DNA from: Aestuariivirga sp.
Lineage (GTDB): Bacteria > Pseudomonadota > Alphaproteobacteria > Rhizobiales > Aestuariivirgaceae
Assembly (NCBI GenBank): GCA_030680855.1
Contig: JAUXUN010000084.1
Span: forward strand, 1-54,078
Direction of reading: 5' to 3'
Length of the DNA: 54,078 nucleotides
A program made the translations under genes and the position numbers. Below, in pieces: positions 26,442 to 35,898 of this stretch; position 1 is the first letter of the stretch; the number at the start of each line of letters is the position of its first letter. Under the pieces are notes generated by a model. It saw only the letters and a program-made list of their open reading frames with translations, ran no database searches and was not told the origin of the DNA.

Positions 26442-28034
26442 ATGGCCAGAATGCCAGCCGGCGTCACGCTTCGCGGAAAAATGCTGCCGGAATACCGCTC
26501 CATTCTGACACCCGAGGCCCTTGCTTTCCTAGCGGAGCTGCACCGCAGGTTCGACGGCGAACGGCAAAGGCTGCTGGACTTGCGCGCCGCAAGAGCCAAA
26601 CGTTTCGGCAAGGGCGGGCTGCCGGATTTTCTCCCTGAGACCCGTGCCGTCCGCGAGGGCTCGTGGCGGGTGGCGCCGATCCCCGTTGATTTGCAGGACC
26701 GGCGGGTTGAAATCACCGGGCCCACCGACCGCAAGATGGTGATCAACGCGCTCAATTCCGGCGCCAAGGTCTTTATGACGGATTTCGAGGATTCGAATTC
26801 CCCGACCTGGGATAATCTCGTCCGTGGGCAGATCAACCTGCGCGACCGCTGGAGCGGCGCCATGGATTACCGCGATCCGGAATCCGGCAAGCATTATGTC
26901 CTGGGCAAGCGGCCTGCCGTGCTCATGGTGCGGCCGCGCGGCTGGCATCTGCCGGAAAACCATGTGCGGGTTGACGGCCAGATCATGGCGGGGGCGCTGT
27001 TTGATTTTGGCCTATATTTTTTTCACAACGCCAAGGCGGCGCTCCGTCAAAACTCGGGCCCCTACTTCTATCTGCCCAAGATGGAGAGCCATCTGGAAGC
27101 GCGGCTGTGGAACAGTGTTTTCACCTTTGCCCAAAGCGCTCTTGGGTTGCCGCTGGGCACCATCAAGGTCACCGTGCTGATCGAAACGCTGCCCGCCGCC
27201 TTTGAAATGGATGAAATCCTCTATGAACTGCGCGAGCATATGGCGGGGCTCAACTGCGGGCGCTGGGATTACATATTCTCCTTCATCAAGACGCTGGCCA
27301 CCAACAAAAAATACATTTTGCCTGACCGCTCGCAGGTGGTGATGTCCAAGGCCTTCCTTGCCGCCTATTCGGCGCTGCTGATCAAGACCTGCCACAACCG
27401 GGCCGCTTTCGCGATGGGCGGCATGGCGGCTCAGATTCCAAACCGCAAGGACCCGGAAGCAAACCAGATCGCGCTCGACAAGGTGCGGGCCGACAAGGAG
27501 CGCGAGGCGCGCAACGGCCATGACGGCACCTGGGTGGCGCATCCCGATCTGGTGCCCGTGGCCATGGAGGTGTTCAACGCCCTGATGCCGACGCCCAACC
27601 AGCTTTACGTCAAGCGCGATGACGTCAAGATCGGCCAGAAGGAGCTTCTCGAGGTTCACAAGGGCAGCAAGACCGAAGCCGGCTTCCGCGAAAATATCCG
27701 GGTGGGGGTTCTCTATCTTGAAGCCTGGCTGCGGGGGCGCGGGGCCGTGCCTATTTACAATCTGATGGAGGATGCGGCCACCGCCGAAATTTCACGGTCG
27801 CAGATCTGGCAATGGCTGAAGTTTGGCGCCACGCTCGATACGGGCGCCAAGGTCACGCGGAAGTTCTTCGACAAGTGTATGCGCGAAGAAATGAAGCGGG
27901 TGAAGGAGGAAGTGGGCGCGGAAGCCTACCAGGAGGGCCGCTTCAAGGAAGCCATCGGCATTTTCAAATCCATGTCCACCTCGAGGAACTTCGAATCGTT
28001 CCTGACGCTCCCGGCCTACAAGAAAATTATCTAA
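26442..28034 (+). CDS. aceB: malate synthase A
   Basis: 530 residues, the length of isoform A. Diagnostic segments are KVFMTDFEDSNSPTWDNLV, RPRGWHLPENHV, KVTVLIETLPAAFEMDEILY (acetyl-CoA and Mg2+ site), NCGRWDYIFSFIK and the C-terminal LMEDAATAEISRSQIWQW with the catalytic Asp near residue 452. It condenses glyoxylate with acetyl-CoA to malate. Its position as fourth gene after glcDEF, with a GGAGGGG ribosome binding site inside the end of glcF, indicates that glyoxylate from glycolate is its main feed; isocitrate lyase is not in this window. It overlaps the end of ptsH by 4 bases, tail to tail. Confidence 0.96.
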   Translation: MARMPAGVTLRGKMLPEYRSILTPEALAFLAELHRRFDGERQRLLDLRAARAKRFGKGGLPDFLPETRAVREGSWRVAPIPVDLQDRRVEITGPTDRKMVINALNSGAKVFMTDFEDSNSPTWDNLVRGQINLRDRWSGAMDYRDPESGKHYVLGKRPAVLMVRPRGWHLPENHVRVDGQIMAGALFDFGLYFFHNAKAALRQNSGPYFYLPKMESHLEARLWNSVFTFAQSALGLPLGTIKVTVLIETLPAAFEMDEILYELREHMAGLNCGRWDYIFSFIKTLATNKKYILPDRSQVVMSKAFLAAYSALLIKTCHNRAAFAMGGMAAQIPNRKDPEANQIALDKVRADKEREARNGHDGTWVAHPDLVPVAMEVFNALMPTPNQLYVKRDDVKIGQKELLEVHKGSKTEAGFRENIRVGVLYLEAWLRGRGAVPIYNLMEDAATAEISRSQIWQWLKFGATLDTGAKVTRKFFDKCMREEMKRVKEEVGAEAYQEGRFKEAIGIFKSMSTSRNFESFLTLPAYKKII

Positions 28035-28303
28035 TCCTCGTCGAACCTGGATTCGACTAGCGCGGCAAGGGCTTCGATGGCGGCGTCGGCTTCGGGGCCG
28101 GAGGCTTCAACGCTGATCGAGGTTCCCATGGCGGCGGCGAGCATCATGAGGCCCATGATGGAGGTTGCCGGAACCGAATGGCCGTCGCGGCTCACCGTGA
28201 TGTTGGCATTAAAGCCTTCGGCGCATTTCACGAACTTCGCCGAGGCGCGGGCGTGCAGGCCGCGCTCATTGACAATTTCAATCTCCCGCACTAGCGCCGG
28301 CAT
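28031..28303 (-). CDS. ptsH: phosphocarrier HPr of the regulatory (PTS-Ntr type) phosphotransferase
   Basis: 90 residues from the ATG at 28303, overlapping the EIIA stop (TGATG); a TTG one codon upstream is possible. The active His is in NERGLHARASAKFVK and the regulatory Ser region is PATSIMGLMMLAAAMG. In alphaproteobacteria without sugar-transporting PTS this HPr is phosphorylated on His by EI-Ntr and on Ser by HPrK, and works as a metabolic signal. The gene order chvI-chvG-hprK-manX-ptsH is conserved in Hyphomicrobiales. Confidence 0.95.
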   Translation of the reverse strand: MPALVREIEIVNERGLHARASAKFVKCAEGFNANITVSRDGHSVPATSIMGLMMLAAAMGTSISVEASGPEADAAIEALAALVESRFDED

Positions 28304-28701
28304 CAATCACCCAATATCTGACTGGCAATGTTGATGTACTTTCGGCCCGCATCCTGGGCGGCGGCGGCGCATTTGTGAAGGTTGGATTCCTTTCGCACCC
28401 GCACCAGCTTCACCAGCATGGGGAGGTTCAATCCGGCCACGACTTCAACACGGCCCTCTTCGAGGAGCGAGATCGCCAGGTTCGACGGCGTGCCGCCAAA
28501 CATGTCGGTCAGGATGATCACGCCCTCGCCGTTGTCGACGGATTTCACCGCCGCCGCAATATCGGCGCGGCGGACTTCCATCTTGTCTTCGGGGCCGATG
28601 GCAACGGCGGCAACCATGTCCTGCTTGCCGACAATATGCTCCAGGGCATAAACGAATTCATCGGCAAGACGCCCGTGGGTTACCAGAACGAGTCCAATCA
28701 T
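28303..28701 (-). CDS. manX: PTS EIIA component, mannose family (regulatory)
   Basis: 132 residues. The phosphorylated His is in LVLVTHGRLADEF, and VIILTDMFGGTPSNLAISLL is the family core. No EIIB, EIIC or EIID domain is fused or nearby, so it cannot transport sugar and is a regulatory phosphate acceptor from HPr. It is coupled to ptsH by a one-base overlap. A gap of 69 bases with no clear terminator separates it from hprK. Confidence 0.94.
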   Translation of the reverse strand: MIGLVLVTHGRLADEFVYALEHIVGKQDMVAAVAIGPEDKMEVRRADIAAAVKSVDNGEGVIILTDMFGGTPSNLAISLLEEGRVEVVAGLNLPMLVKLVRVRKESNLHKCAAAAQDAGRKYINIASQILGD

Positions 28702-28770
28702 TTGAAATCTACGACGTCACACATTGTCAGGTCTTGTCTCATCTACAGTTTTAAGCGGCGCACATTGCCC

Positions 28771-29268
28771 TTATCCACGCCGCTGCGCAACAGGTTCACT
28801 TAGCGCATCCGGCTGCTTCAGCCAGGTCAGCGCGGCGCGCAGCCGGGCCGGGGCGGAGGGCATTTTCCCATCAATTTCAACCAGCGGAAGGGCCATCCCC
28901 AGAATGTCAAAAGTGGCAGGACCAGGCAGGCGTTCGATGTCCGAATGGTCCTGTAATTTTACCACGAGGGCCAAGGGCACCGAGGGCGGGGTTGCCAGGG
29001 TGACGATCCCCAAACCCCGGATTTCGAGTTTTCCGCGAAGCGCTGCAGGCGCCGAGGCCATAAGCCTGTCCTGATCGCGGGTGACAATGACCTGATCGTC
29101 AGCCACCAGTTCACCGCGCGAAAGAACACCGGAAATCCCATAGCCCGGCTCATCGATCAGCCGGAGCGCCAGAGTGGATTTTCCGCTTCCGGGTTCACCC
29201 AGGATTAACACGCCTTCGCCGCCGACGCCGACGCAGGTTCCATGCAGAAAGATTTGAGACTGTTTCAT
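28771..29268 (-). CDS. hprK: HPr kinase/phosphorylase, short alphaproteobacterial form
   Basis: 165 residues, about half the length of Bacillus HPrK because the N-terminal domain is missing, which is normal in alphaproteobacteria. Walker A is GEPGSGKST, then ELVADDQVIVTRD (catalytic acid region) and LEIRGLGIVTLA, the HPrK signature. It phosphorylates the Ser of HPr with ATP and can reverse the reaction. The start overlaps the chvG stop (ATGA), so kinase and sensor are co-expressed. Confidence 0.95.
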   Translation of the reverse strand: MKQSQIFLHGTCVGVGGEGVLILGEPGSGKSTLALRLIDEPGYGISGVLSRGELVADDQVIVTRDQDRLMASAPAALRGKLEIRGLGIVTLATPPSVPLALVVKLQDHSDIERLPGPATFDILGMALPLVEIDGKMPSAPARLRAALTWLKQPDALSEPVAQRRG

Positions 29269-31085
29269 CCTTTTGCCCCGGGCGGCGTCCAGTCATCGGC
29301 CACGGCGGGCAGGCGCACTACGAACCTTGCGCCCAGCACCGGCTTTTCCATGTCTTCCGGAGCCCGGCCGTAACGGTTCTCGGCCCAGATGCGGCCCTTG
29401 TGGGCATCGACGATCTGCTTGGAGATGGAAAGGCCAAGGCCGGAATTCTTGCCGAAGGAGCCTTCCGGGCGGTCGGTGTAAAACCGTTCGAAGATGCGCT
29501 CGAGATTGTCGGGCCGGATACCGGGGCCGTAGTCGTCAAAGCGGATTTCGACATCACGGCCAGAGCGGCGCACGCGCACATAGATCCTGGTGTTCTCCGC
29601 CGTGAAGGAGCGGGCGTTGTCGAGGAGATTGCGGAATACCTGGCTCAGCCTTGACTCATGGCCGAGGACGACAAAGGCTAGGGACGGGTCATAGGCGCTG
29701 CCGGCCGGGAGAACCTGCAGGACAATTTCCGCCTGATGGTCCTTTCTGGTTTCATTGGCAAGGGTGGTAATCGCGCCCAGGTGCCTTGCCACATCAACCG
29801 GATTTGTTTCGGCGCGGGCGAGTTCCGCATCAAGGCGCGAAGCATCAGAGATATCGGTGATGAGGCGGTCAAGGCGGCGCACGTCGTGCTTGACGATCTC
29901 GACAAGCCTGGCGCGCTGCTCATCGGTTTTCACCTTGGCAAGGGTTTCAACAGCACTGCGCAAGGAGGTGAGCGGATTCTTGAGCTCGTGGCTCACATCG
30001 GCGGCAAAGGCTTCAATGGCATCGATGCGGTTATAGAGGGCGCCGGTCATGTCACGGAGCGCGCCCGAGAGATGGCCGATCTCGTCTCGCCGCGCAGTGA
30101 AGTCCGGAATCTCCACGCGCTTGTTGATGCCGCGGCGCACCCGCTCGGCGGCAGCCGAGAGGCGGCGAATGGGTTCGGCAATGGTGCCGGCCAAAAACAC
30201 CGAGAGGAGAATGGTCACCAGCGCCACGAAGCCGAAGGTGAGGAGCACAACACGGCGTTCGGCGCGCAAGACATTGTCGATTTCGCCGCCCGAGGTTGAG
30301 AGCACAAGGGCCCCAAGGACCGCCCGGAAGCGCTGCACCGGAACCGACACCAGAACAATGATGTCGCGCTTTTCATCGAGGCGCACCACGCTGACGACGG
30401 CGCCGTTGAGGGCGGCGGCCACTTCTGGAAAATCCTTGCCGTTGTCGAGGCTGTATTCCTTCTGAAGCGGATAATCATAGGCGAAGAACCAGTCATAGCC
30501 CGCATTCCACCAGCGGACGAGGAAGTTGGGCGTACCGGCATTGCGCGGCGGAAGATCCGACTGGATGATGTCGCCGCCGCCATAGAGGAACCTGCTGTCG
30601 ACCACGAGATTGCCCTCGGGGTCGATAATCCGCCCGCGGATGGTTGAATTGGCGAGCAGGCGGCGCAGCACGGGGCCAGTGGTTTCCGGATTGATCGGAA
30701 AATCAAGATTGTCGAGCTGGTCGGCGTCGGGCGCGTAGGGATCGGAGAAGTCTTCCAATGAGTCCGGGTTGATGACGATGGAGCCCGTATCGGCGGTGGC
30801 CGAGCCCGCCACGGCAGCGGCAATGATCTGGGCCTGGGTGGTGAGACTCTGCACACGCGCATCAATCAGCCCCTGGCGGAACTGGTTGAAGTAGAGAATG
30901 CCGGTGACGAGAATGACGAGGCCGAGAAGGTTGAGGAGAACGATGCGGCTCACCAGCCGTTGCGGGGCAAAGCGGTGCAAAAGGCCGCGGCGGCCTTCGA
31001 CGGGCAAGTCGAAATTCTCAACCTCCTGGCCCTCGTCGCTTTCGGCGCGTTCAAGGGCCTCGGGCGCCGCAGTCTTGTCAAGCAT
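29265..31085 (-). CDS. chvG: sensor histidine kinase ChvG (ExoS)
   Basis: 606 residues. A cytoplasmic N terminus is followed by a membrane helix near residues 45-66 (IVLLNLLGLVILVTGILYFN), a periplasmic sensor domain of about 210 residues, and a second helix near 285-305. A HAMP segment, then the H box (FAADVSHELKNPLTSLRSAV), the N box region and the G box (GLGLSISKQIVDAH) complete the kinase. ChvG with ChvI senses acid pH or envelope stress through the periplasmic inhibitor ExoR in agrobacteria and rhizobia, controlling surface polysaccharide, motility and host interaction. exoR is not in this window. Confidence 0.95.
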   Translation of the reverse strand: MLDKTAAPEALERAESDEGQEVENFDLPVEGRRGLLHRFAPQRLVSRIVLLNLLGLVILVTGILYFNQFRQGLIDARVQSLTTQAQIIAAAVAGSATADTGSIVINPDSLEDFSDPYAPDADQLDNLDFPINPETTGPVLRRLLANSTIRGRIIDPEGNLVVDSRFLYGGGDIIQSDLPPRNAGTPNFLVRWWNAGYDWFFAYDYPLQKEYSLDNGKDFPEVAAALNGAVVSVVRLDEKRDIIVLVSVPVQRFRAVLGALVLSTSGGEIDNVLRAERRVVLLTFGFVALVTILLSVFLAGTIAEPIRRLSAAAERVRRGINKRVEIPDFTARRDEIGHLSGALRDMTGALYNRIDAIEAFAADVSHELKNPLTSLRSAVETLAKVKTDEQRARLVEIVKHDVRRLDRLITDISDASRLDAELARAETNPVDVARHLGAITTLANETRKDHQAEIVLQVLPAGSAYDPSLAFVVLGHESRLSQVFRNLLDNARSFTAENTRIYVRVRRSGRDVEIRFDDYGPGIRPDNLERIFERFYTDRPEGSFGKNSGLGLSISKQIVDAHKGRIWAENRYGRAPEDMEKPVLGARFVVRLPAVADDWTPPGAKG

Positions 31086-31111
31086 TTCGCACCCTCACAC
31101 GGGGGGAAATT

Positions 31112-31822
31112 CTATTGTTCCTTGAAACGATAGCCAACACCATAAAGTGTTTCAATACCATCAAAGGCCTCATCGACCTGATTGAATTTCTTGCGCAGGC
31201 GCTTGATGTGGCTGTCGATGGTGCGGTCATCCACATAGACCTGGTCATCATAGGCCGCATCCATCAGCGCGTCGCGGCTTTTCACAATGCCCGGCCTTTG
31301 GGCGAGAGATTGCAGGATGAGGAATTCGGTGACCGTGAGGGTGACGGGCCTGGTGTCCCAGGTGCAGGAATGGCGGTCCGGATCCATGGCGAGCTTGCCG
31401 CGCTCAATGACCTTGGCCGCATCGACGACGGGTGCGGTGCCATCCTTGGCCCCGGCGCGGCGCAGCACGGCTTTCACCCGCTCAACCAGCAGACGCTGGG
31501 AAAACGGCTTCTTGATAAAATCATCGGCGCCCATCTTGAGGCCGAAGAGCTCATCGATCTCGTCGTCCTTGGAGGTGAGGAAGATCACCGGAAGATCTGT
31601 CTTCTGGCGGATACGGCGGAGCAGTTCCATGCCGTCCATGCGCGGCATCTTGATATCGAAGATGGCCATGTCCGGCGGCTGGTCCTGCAGGCCCTGGAGG
31701 GCTGCGGCCCCGTCATTGTATTTTTGAACGGCATAGCCCTCGGCTTCCAGCGCCATGCCCACCGAGGTTAGAATATTGCGGTCATCATCGACCAATGCGA
31801 TCATCGCCATTTTCTTGTTCAT
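31112..31822 (-). CDS. chvI: response regulator ChvI (OmpR family)
   Basis: 236 residues. The receiver domain has ALVDDDRNI, the phospho-acceptor Asp in [13 protein letters not shown], and the conserved VIFLTSKDD and KKPFSQ positions. The C-terminal winged helix (about 140-234) contains [17 protein letters not shown] and [16 protein letters not shown], ending YGVGYRF. It is the partner of ChvG, 26 bases downstream. In related genera pckA is usually the upstream neighbour; here it is replaced by a divergent hugZ-like gene. Confidence 0.96.
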   Translation of the reverse strand: MNKKMAMIALVDDDRNILTSVGMALEAEGYAVQKYNDGAAALQGLQDQPPDMAIFDIKMPRMDGMELLRRIRQKTDLPVIFLTSKDDEIDELFGLKMGADDFIKKPFSQRLLVERVKAVLRRAGAKDGTAPVVDAAKVIERGKLAMDPDRHSCTWDTRPVTLTVTEFLILQSLAQRPGIVKSRDALMDAAYDDQVYVDDRTIDSHIKRLRKKFNQVDEAFDGIETLYGVGYRFKEQ

Positions 31823-31921
31823 CCGTTGTTATTCCTGCCGGCCGCCTCTATGGATGAAACTAGAACAAATTGTGGCAAACCGCAAAGAAGTGCCGCATGA
31901 CAAATGAGTAATGTTGATTAA

Positions 31922-32635
31922 ATGACTGAAAAACCAAGTTTTTCCGGAATGGCCATGCGCCAGATACTCAGGCGGGCAAGGACCTGCTCACTTTCAACCC
32001 TGACGCGAGGCGAAGGCACGCCCTATGGCTCCCTGGCCAATATCGCCACCGATGCGGCGGGCAGGCCGCTGATCCTGGTTTCCAAGCTGGCCTGGCATAC
32101 GCAAAATCTTTTGGCGGATGCCCGGGCGAGCGTTCTGGTAGGCGAACTGCCGTCTGCGGGCGATGCGCTGGTGGGGCCGCGCGTCACGGTGCTGGGGCGC
32201 TTTGAACCGGTTGACAATGCCGAGCTTCGCCGGCGCTATCTGGCGCGGCACCCGCAGGCCGGGCTCTATGCGGATTTTCCGGATTTCTCGTTTTGGCGGC
32301 TGACGCCTTCAGGCATTCACGGGGTTGCCGGTTTCGGGCGCATTGAAACGCTGACCCCCGATGAGGTGTTTCCGCCTGCGGAAGAAATGGCGGCGCTGGA
32401 GAATTCAGCGATCGCGCACATGAACCACGACCATGAAGAGGCCATCCACCTCTATGCCACCAAGATCTTAAAGGCACAGCCCGGCCCCTGGCGGGTTCTG
32501 GCGATTGATCCGGATGGCGCGGACCTCGGCCTGCATGAGCAGAGCCTGCGGATGGAATTTCACACGCCGGTTTTCACCGCTGAGGCGCTGCGCAAGAAAT
32601 TCGCCGAACTGGCCTACGAAGCCCGCACCCTATGA
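31922..32635 (+). CDS. HugZ-like haem-utilisation protein (pyridoxamine phosphate oxidase fold)
   Basis: 237 residues. Residues about 10-150 form a split beta-barrel related to pyridoxamine phosphate oxidase (RTCSLSTLTRGEGTPYGSLA, then LASKLAWHTQNL-like SKLAWHTQNLLADARAS). Residues 155-237 form a DUF2470 domain with the motif AHMNHDHEEAIHLY, whose His residues may contact haem. HugZ proteins bind or degrade haem in the cytoplasm. No haem transporter is adjacent. It is convergent with the frcA gene, overlapping by 6 bases. Confidence 0.85.
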   Translation: MTEKPSFSGMAMRQILRRARTCSLSTLTRGEGTPYGSLANIATDAAGRPLILVSKLAWHTQNLLADARASVLVGELPSAGDALVGPRVTVLGRFEPVDNAELRRRYLARHPQAGLYADFPDFSFWRLTPSGIHGVAGFGRIETLTPDEVFPPAEEMAALENSAIAHMNHDHEEAIHLYATKILKAQPGPWRVLAIDPDGADLGLHEQSLRMEFHTPVFTAEALRKKFAELAYEARTL

Positions 32636-33442
32636 GGCCGCCAGAAGTTCCTTGGGCGGCGCCTTGGCCCCGGTCATGAAGGCCACCGCATCGGACATCG
32701 TGTATTTCTTCGGATCGATGACGCAGAGACGCTTGCCGAGGCGGTGAATGTGAATGCGGTCTGCCACTTCGAAGACCTGCGGCATGTTGTGGGAGATCAG
32801 CACAATGGGCAGGCCGCGGCGCTTCACGTCGAGAATCAGTTCCAGCACGCGGCGCGATTCCTTCACGCCTAACGCGGCGGTGGGTTCGTCCATGATGATG
32901 ACCTTTGAACCGAAGGCCGCGGCGCGGGCCACGGCCACGCCCTGACGCTGGCCGCCGGAGAGGGTTTCAACCGCCTGGCCGATGTTTTGGATGGTCAGAA
33001 GGCCAAGTTCCGTCAGCTTGTCACGGGAGAGCTTCTCCATGGCGGACCTGTCAAGCAGGCGGAAGAAGCTTCCGAGAATGCCGGGTTTTCTGCGTTCACG
33101 CCCAAGGAACATGTTATCGGCAATGGAAAGGGCCGGCGACAAGGCGAGGTTCTGATAGACAGTTTCAATTCCGGCATCGCGGGCTTCCATAGGCGACTTG
33201 AAGTGTAATGTCTTGCCGTCGAGCTTGATTTCACCCTCATCAGGCAGCACGGCACCGCAGATTGCCTTGATGAGTGTCGATTTGCCAGCACCGTTATCGC
33301 CGATCACGCCGAGGATCTCACCGGGATAGAGATCAAAGTCGGCGTTGTCCAAGGCGGTGACGCGGCCATAGCGTTTGACCAAGCCGCGAGCCATAAGAAG
33401 CGGTTCGGATTTCTTTTCAACCGATTTTGCTGGCTTTGCCAT
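32630..33442 (-). CDS. frcA: sugar ABC transporter ATP-binding protein (FrcA type)
   Basis: 270 residues with a single ATPase domain, unlike the double-domain RbsA. Walker A is GDNGAGKSTLIKA, the signature LSGGQRQGVAVARA, Walker B KVIIMDEPTAALG, and the switch SHNMPQV. A single-domain ATPase with an RbsC-like permease and a CUT2 binding protein is the FrcBCA fructose/ribose/mannose transporter of rhizobia. The substrate here is inferred only from that similarity and from the RbsD/FucU mutarotase nearby, which could also indicate ribose or fucose. Confidence 0.88.
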   Translation of the reverse strand: MAKPAKSVEKKSEPLLMARGLVKRYGRVTALDNADFDLYPGEILGVIGDNGAGKSTLIKAICGAVLPDEGEIKLDGKTLHFKSPMEARDAGIETVYQNLALSPALSIADNMFLGRERRKPGILGSFFRLLDRSAMEKLSRDKLTELGLLTIQNIGQAVETLSGGQRQGVAVARAAAFGSKVIIMDEPTAALGVKESRRVLELILDVKRRGLPIVLISHNMPQVFEVADRIHIHRLGKRLCVIDPKKYTMSDAVAFMTGAKAPPKELLAAS

Positions 33443-33447
33443 GGCGT

Positions 33448-34539
33448 TTACCCCGCAACCTTTCTAATCCACTGGTCGATAGCCACTGCGCCGATGATCA
33501 GAACGCCAATGAGGAGATAGGTCCATTGCGCATCTGCACCATAGAGACGCAAGCCAAGCGAGAAGACACCAACAATGAGCGCACCGAAGATCATACCGAG
33601 GATTGAACCGCGTCCGCCGAAGAGTGAAATGCCGCCGATCACCACGGCAGTTATTGATTCGATGTTGGCGAATTCACCCGAGGTTGGCGATACGGAGCCG
33701 ATGCGGCCGATCAGCACCCAGCCCGCGAGGCCGCAAATGAGACCTGCAATCGTGTAGACGGCGATCAGCATGCGGCCGACGCGAATACCGGAGAGCTCCG
33801 CTGCTTCGGGATCATCGCCCACGGCATAGAGCCTGCGGCCCCAGGCGGTGTAGTTGAGGACATACCAGAGGAACACCACGAGCAGCACCATGAAAATGAC
33901 GCCGAGGGTGATGACCGCGCCGCCGAATTTGATCTGGATGCCGAACAGTTGCAGTAGCGGAGCCTGGGCTTCAATATCCTGACCGCGGATGGTTTCATTG
34001 CGCGAGTAGAGGTACTTCGTCGAGTCGTATACCCGCCATGTGCCGAGCGTCACGATGAAGGGTGGCAGCTTCATGTAGGCCACTAGCCAGCCATTGATAA
34101 AGCCGCAAATTGCTCCACAGAGCAATCCAAAGAAAATAGCGAGCGGAACGGGCAGAGGAGGGAGAATATGTATGCCGTGAATAACTAGACCATTGAATGC
34201 AAACTGCCCCATCACCACCGATGAGAGAACCATGATCGCACCAACCGAAAGATCGATGCCGGCTGTCAAAATCACCAGAGTCTGGGCGGCGCCCACAATG
34301 CCGACAATGGCGACCTGTTGGATGATCAGCGTCAACGAGAAGGCATTAAAGAACTTGCCGCCGACGAGCATGCCAAAGACGGCAACCGAGAGGATAAGCA
34401 CGATGAGCGGCACGGCCGCCTGGTTTGAATGCAGGAAGTGCTGGGCTTTCTCAATCGGGGATTTTATGTGCGATTCGAATGACGCGATCGACGTATCGCT
34501 TTGATCGAGAACTTTTTCAAATTCCTGCGCTTTCGACAT
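33448..34539 (-). CDS. frcC: sugar ABC transporter permease (FrcC/RbsC type)
   Basis: 363 residues from the ATG at 34539, preceded by GGGAG; the open frame up to 34599 crosses a terminator hairpin and is rejected. About ten hydrophobic helices are present, with the CUT2 permease signatures LVILTAGIDLSVGAIMVLSS and GRRLYAVGDDPEAAELSGI and the ending TAVVIGGISLFGGRGSILG. It forms the homodimeric channel of the importer in the inner membrane. It follows the binding-protein gene after an intercistronic hairpin and precedes frcA by five bases. Confidence 0.92.
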   Translation of the reverse strand: MSKAQEFEKVLDQSDTSIASFESHIKSPIEKAQHFLHSNQAAVPLIVLILSVAVFGMLVGGKFFNAFSLTLIIQQVAIVGIVGAAQTLVILTAGIDLSVGAIMVLSSVVMGQFAFNGLVIHGIHILPPLPVPLAIFFGLLCGAICGFINGWLVAYMKLPPFIVTLGTWRVYDSTKYLYSRNETIRGQDIEAQAPLLQLFGIQIKFGGAVITLGVIFMVLLVVFLWYVLNYTAWGRRLYAVGDDPEAAELSGIRVGRMLIAVYTIAGLICGLAGWVLIGRIGSVSPTSGEFANIESITAVVIGGISLFGGRGSILGMIFGALIVGVFSLGLRLYGADAQWTYLLIGVLIIGAVAIDQWIRKVAG

Positions 34540-34587
34540 TCCCAACTCCCTGCCCCGCGTTTTTTCAACGCTTCTACTTATTACAAA

Positions 34588-34613
34588 AAAGGCGGCCACG
34601 AGGGCCGCCCTTC
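34588..34613 (-). terminator. intercistronic hairpin after the binding-protein gene
   Basis: On the minus strand AAGGGCGGCC pairs with GGCCGCCTT around a short loop, and the 3' side runs into TTTTTTG (34590-34585). This is a good rho-independent terminator or mRNA-stabilising hairpin. Placed between frcB and frcC, it would let more binding protein be made than permease and ATPase, a common arrangement for ABC importers. Confidence 0.8.
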
Positions 34614-34650
34614 CGTGTTTCAGTGATCATTCACCGAAATCAATTGCAGA

Positions 34651-35676
34651 TCAACCCCAGCACTTGGCGAGGCCTTCCTTGGTGTCGATCGAAGGAACAC
34701 CTTCAACCGGCTTGTCAGTGATCAATGTAACGCCGGTGTCAAAGAAGTTCTTGCCTTCGGTGACACCTGGTTTCTCGCCCGAGTCGGCGAACTTCTTGAT
34801 GGCTTCAACGCCCATCGCGGCCATGAGCAGCGGATATTGCTGCGAGGTGCCACCAATGATTCCGGCAGCAACGTCCTTCACGCCCGGGCAGCCGCCGTCA
34901 ACCGACATGATCAGCACCTGGCCTTCCTTGCCAACAGCTTTCAGCGCTTCATAGGCGCCGGCAGCGGCGGGTTCATTGATGGTGTGGATCACGTTAATGT
35001 CCGGATTGATCTGGAGAAGATTCTCCATGGCTTTGCGTCCGCCTTCCGGATTTCCGTTGGTGTAGTCGTGGCCCACGATGCGTGGATCATCTTCGTCGCC
35101 GATCACGTTTACGTCCTTCACGTCGATGCCGAAGCCCTTCATGAAGCCCTGGTCGCGCAGCACGTCAACGGTAACCTGCTTGGTGTTGATGTCGAGGAAG
35201 CCGATCTTGGCATCCTTGGCGGCGTCACCGAGCTTGGCCTTGGCATAGGCGCCGATCAGGAAGCCGGCCTGGAAGTTGTCGGTAGCCATCGTCTGGTCAG
35301 CGGCATCGATTGGATCAAGCGGCGTATCAAGGGCGATCACCAGAATGCCGGCGTCGCGGGCCTTCTTGATGGTCGGCACGATGGCCTTGGTGTCGGAGGG
35401 CGTAATAAGAATGCCCTTGGCACCATCGGCGATGCAGGTTTCGACAGCGGCAACCTGGCCTTCATTGTCGCCGTCGTCCTTGCCGGCGTAAGCCTTGAGG
35501 TCAACGCCGAGTTCGGCGGCTTTGGCGGTGGCACCTTCCTTCATCTTGACGAAGAAGGGATTGGTATCGGTTTTGGTAATGAGGCAGGCGCCAATGCCCG
35601 CGGCCTGGGCCGGGGCGATACTGGCGAAGCTGAGCAATACAGCGGCTGCGGCAGCAGATTTCAGAATTGTCTTCAC
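34651..35676 (-). CDS. frcB: periplasmic sugar-binding protein (FrcB type)
   Basis: 341 residues from the GTG at 35676, which has GGGAGAA upstream; the ATG further up at 35703 would place the ribosome binding site inside the gene. A Sec signal peptide ends near SIAPAQAAG. The mature part is a Peripla_BP_4 fold: [36 protein letters not shown], then [38 protein letters not shown] and [10 protein letters not shown]. It delivers a monosaccharide to the FrcC/FrcA importer. Two cysteines in the mature part may form a disulfide. Confidence 0.93.
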   Translation of the reverse strand: MKTILKSAAAAAVLLSFASIAPAQAAGIGACLITKTDTNPFFVKMKEGATAKAAELGVDLKAYAGKDDGDNEGQVAAVETCIADGAKGILITPSDTKAIVPTIKKARDAGILVIALDTPLDPIDAADQTMATDNFQAGFLIGAYAKAKLGDAAKDAKIGFLDINTKQVTVDVLRDQGFMKGFGIDVKDVNVIGDEDDPRIVGHDYTNGNPEGGRKAMENLLQINPDINVIHTINEPAAAGAYEALKAVGKEGQVLIMSVDGGCPGVKDVAAGIIGGTSQQYPLLMAAMGVEAIKKFADSGEKPGVTEGKNFFDTGVTLITDKPVEGVPSIDTKEGLAKCWG

Positions 35677-35730
35677 GATGATTCTCCCATGGTACGCGCC
35701 CATTTTTGGGCTTAATTAAGTAAAATAACA

Positions 35731-35754
35731 TACATAAGTTTTATTACTTATGTA
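35731..35754. promoter_or_regulatory. perfect palindrome, probable operator of the frc transporter
   Basis: TACATAAGT (35731-35739), six bases, ACTTATGTA (35746-35754): perfect 9-bp arms. It lies 55 bases before the frcB start. On the minus strand it covers a candidate TTTACA-N18-TATGTT promoter (35756-35727). The ROK regulator encoded on the other side is the obvious candidate binder. Confidence 0.65.
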
Positions 35755-35869
35755 AAGTTTAGTCTAACTCTGTCGGTCGTTCAAGTCTAGTCCTTCTCTT
35801 TGCTGAGATCGGATTCATCGCCGTAAATCTTGATCTCTTGATGGAATTGAGCGAATTTCATTCCAAGAG

Positions 35870-35898
35870 TCAATAAATAAATCCGCATGATTTATTGA
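35870..35898. promoter_or_regulatory. second palindrome upstream of the ROK regulator
   Basis: TCAATAAAT (35870-35878), eleven bases, ATTTATTGA (35890-35898): perfect 9-bp arms. It is followed directly by TTGACA at 35899-35904, a possible -35 for the regulator gene, although no good -10 is seen at the right distance. It differs in sequence from the other palindrome, so the two may bind different proteins. Confidence 0.45.
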
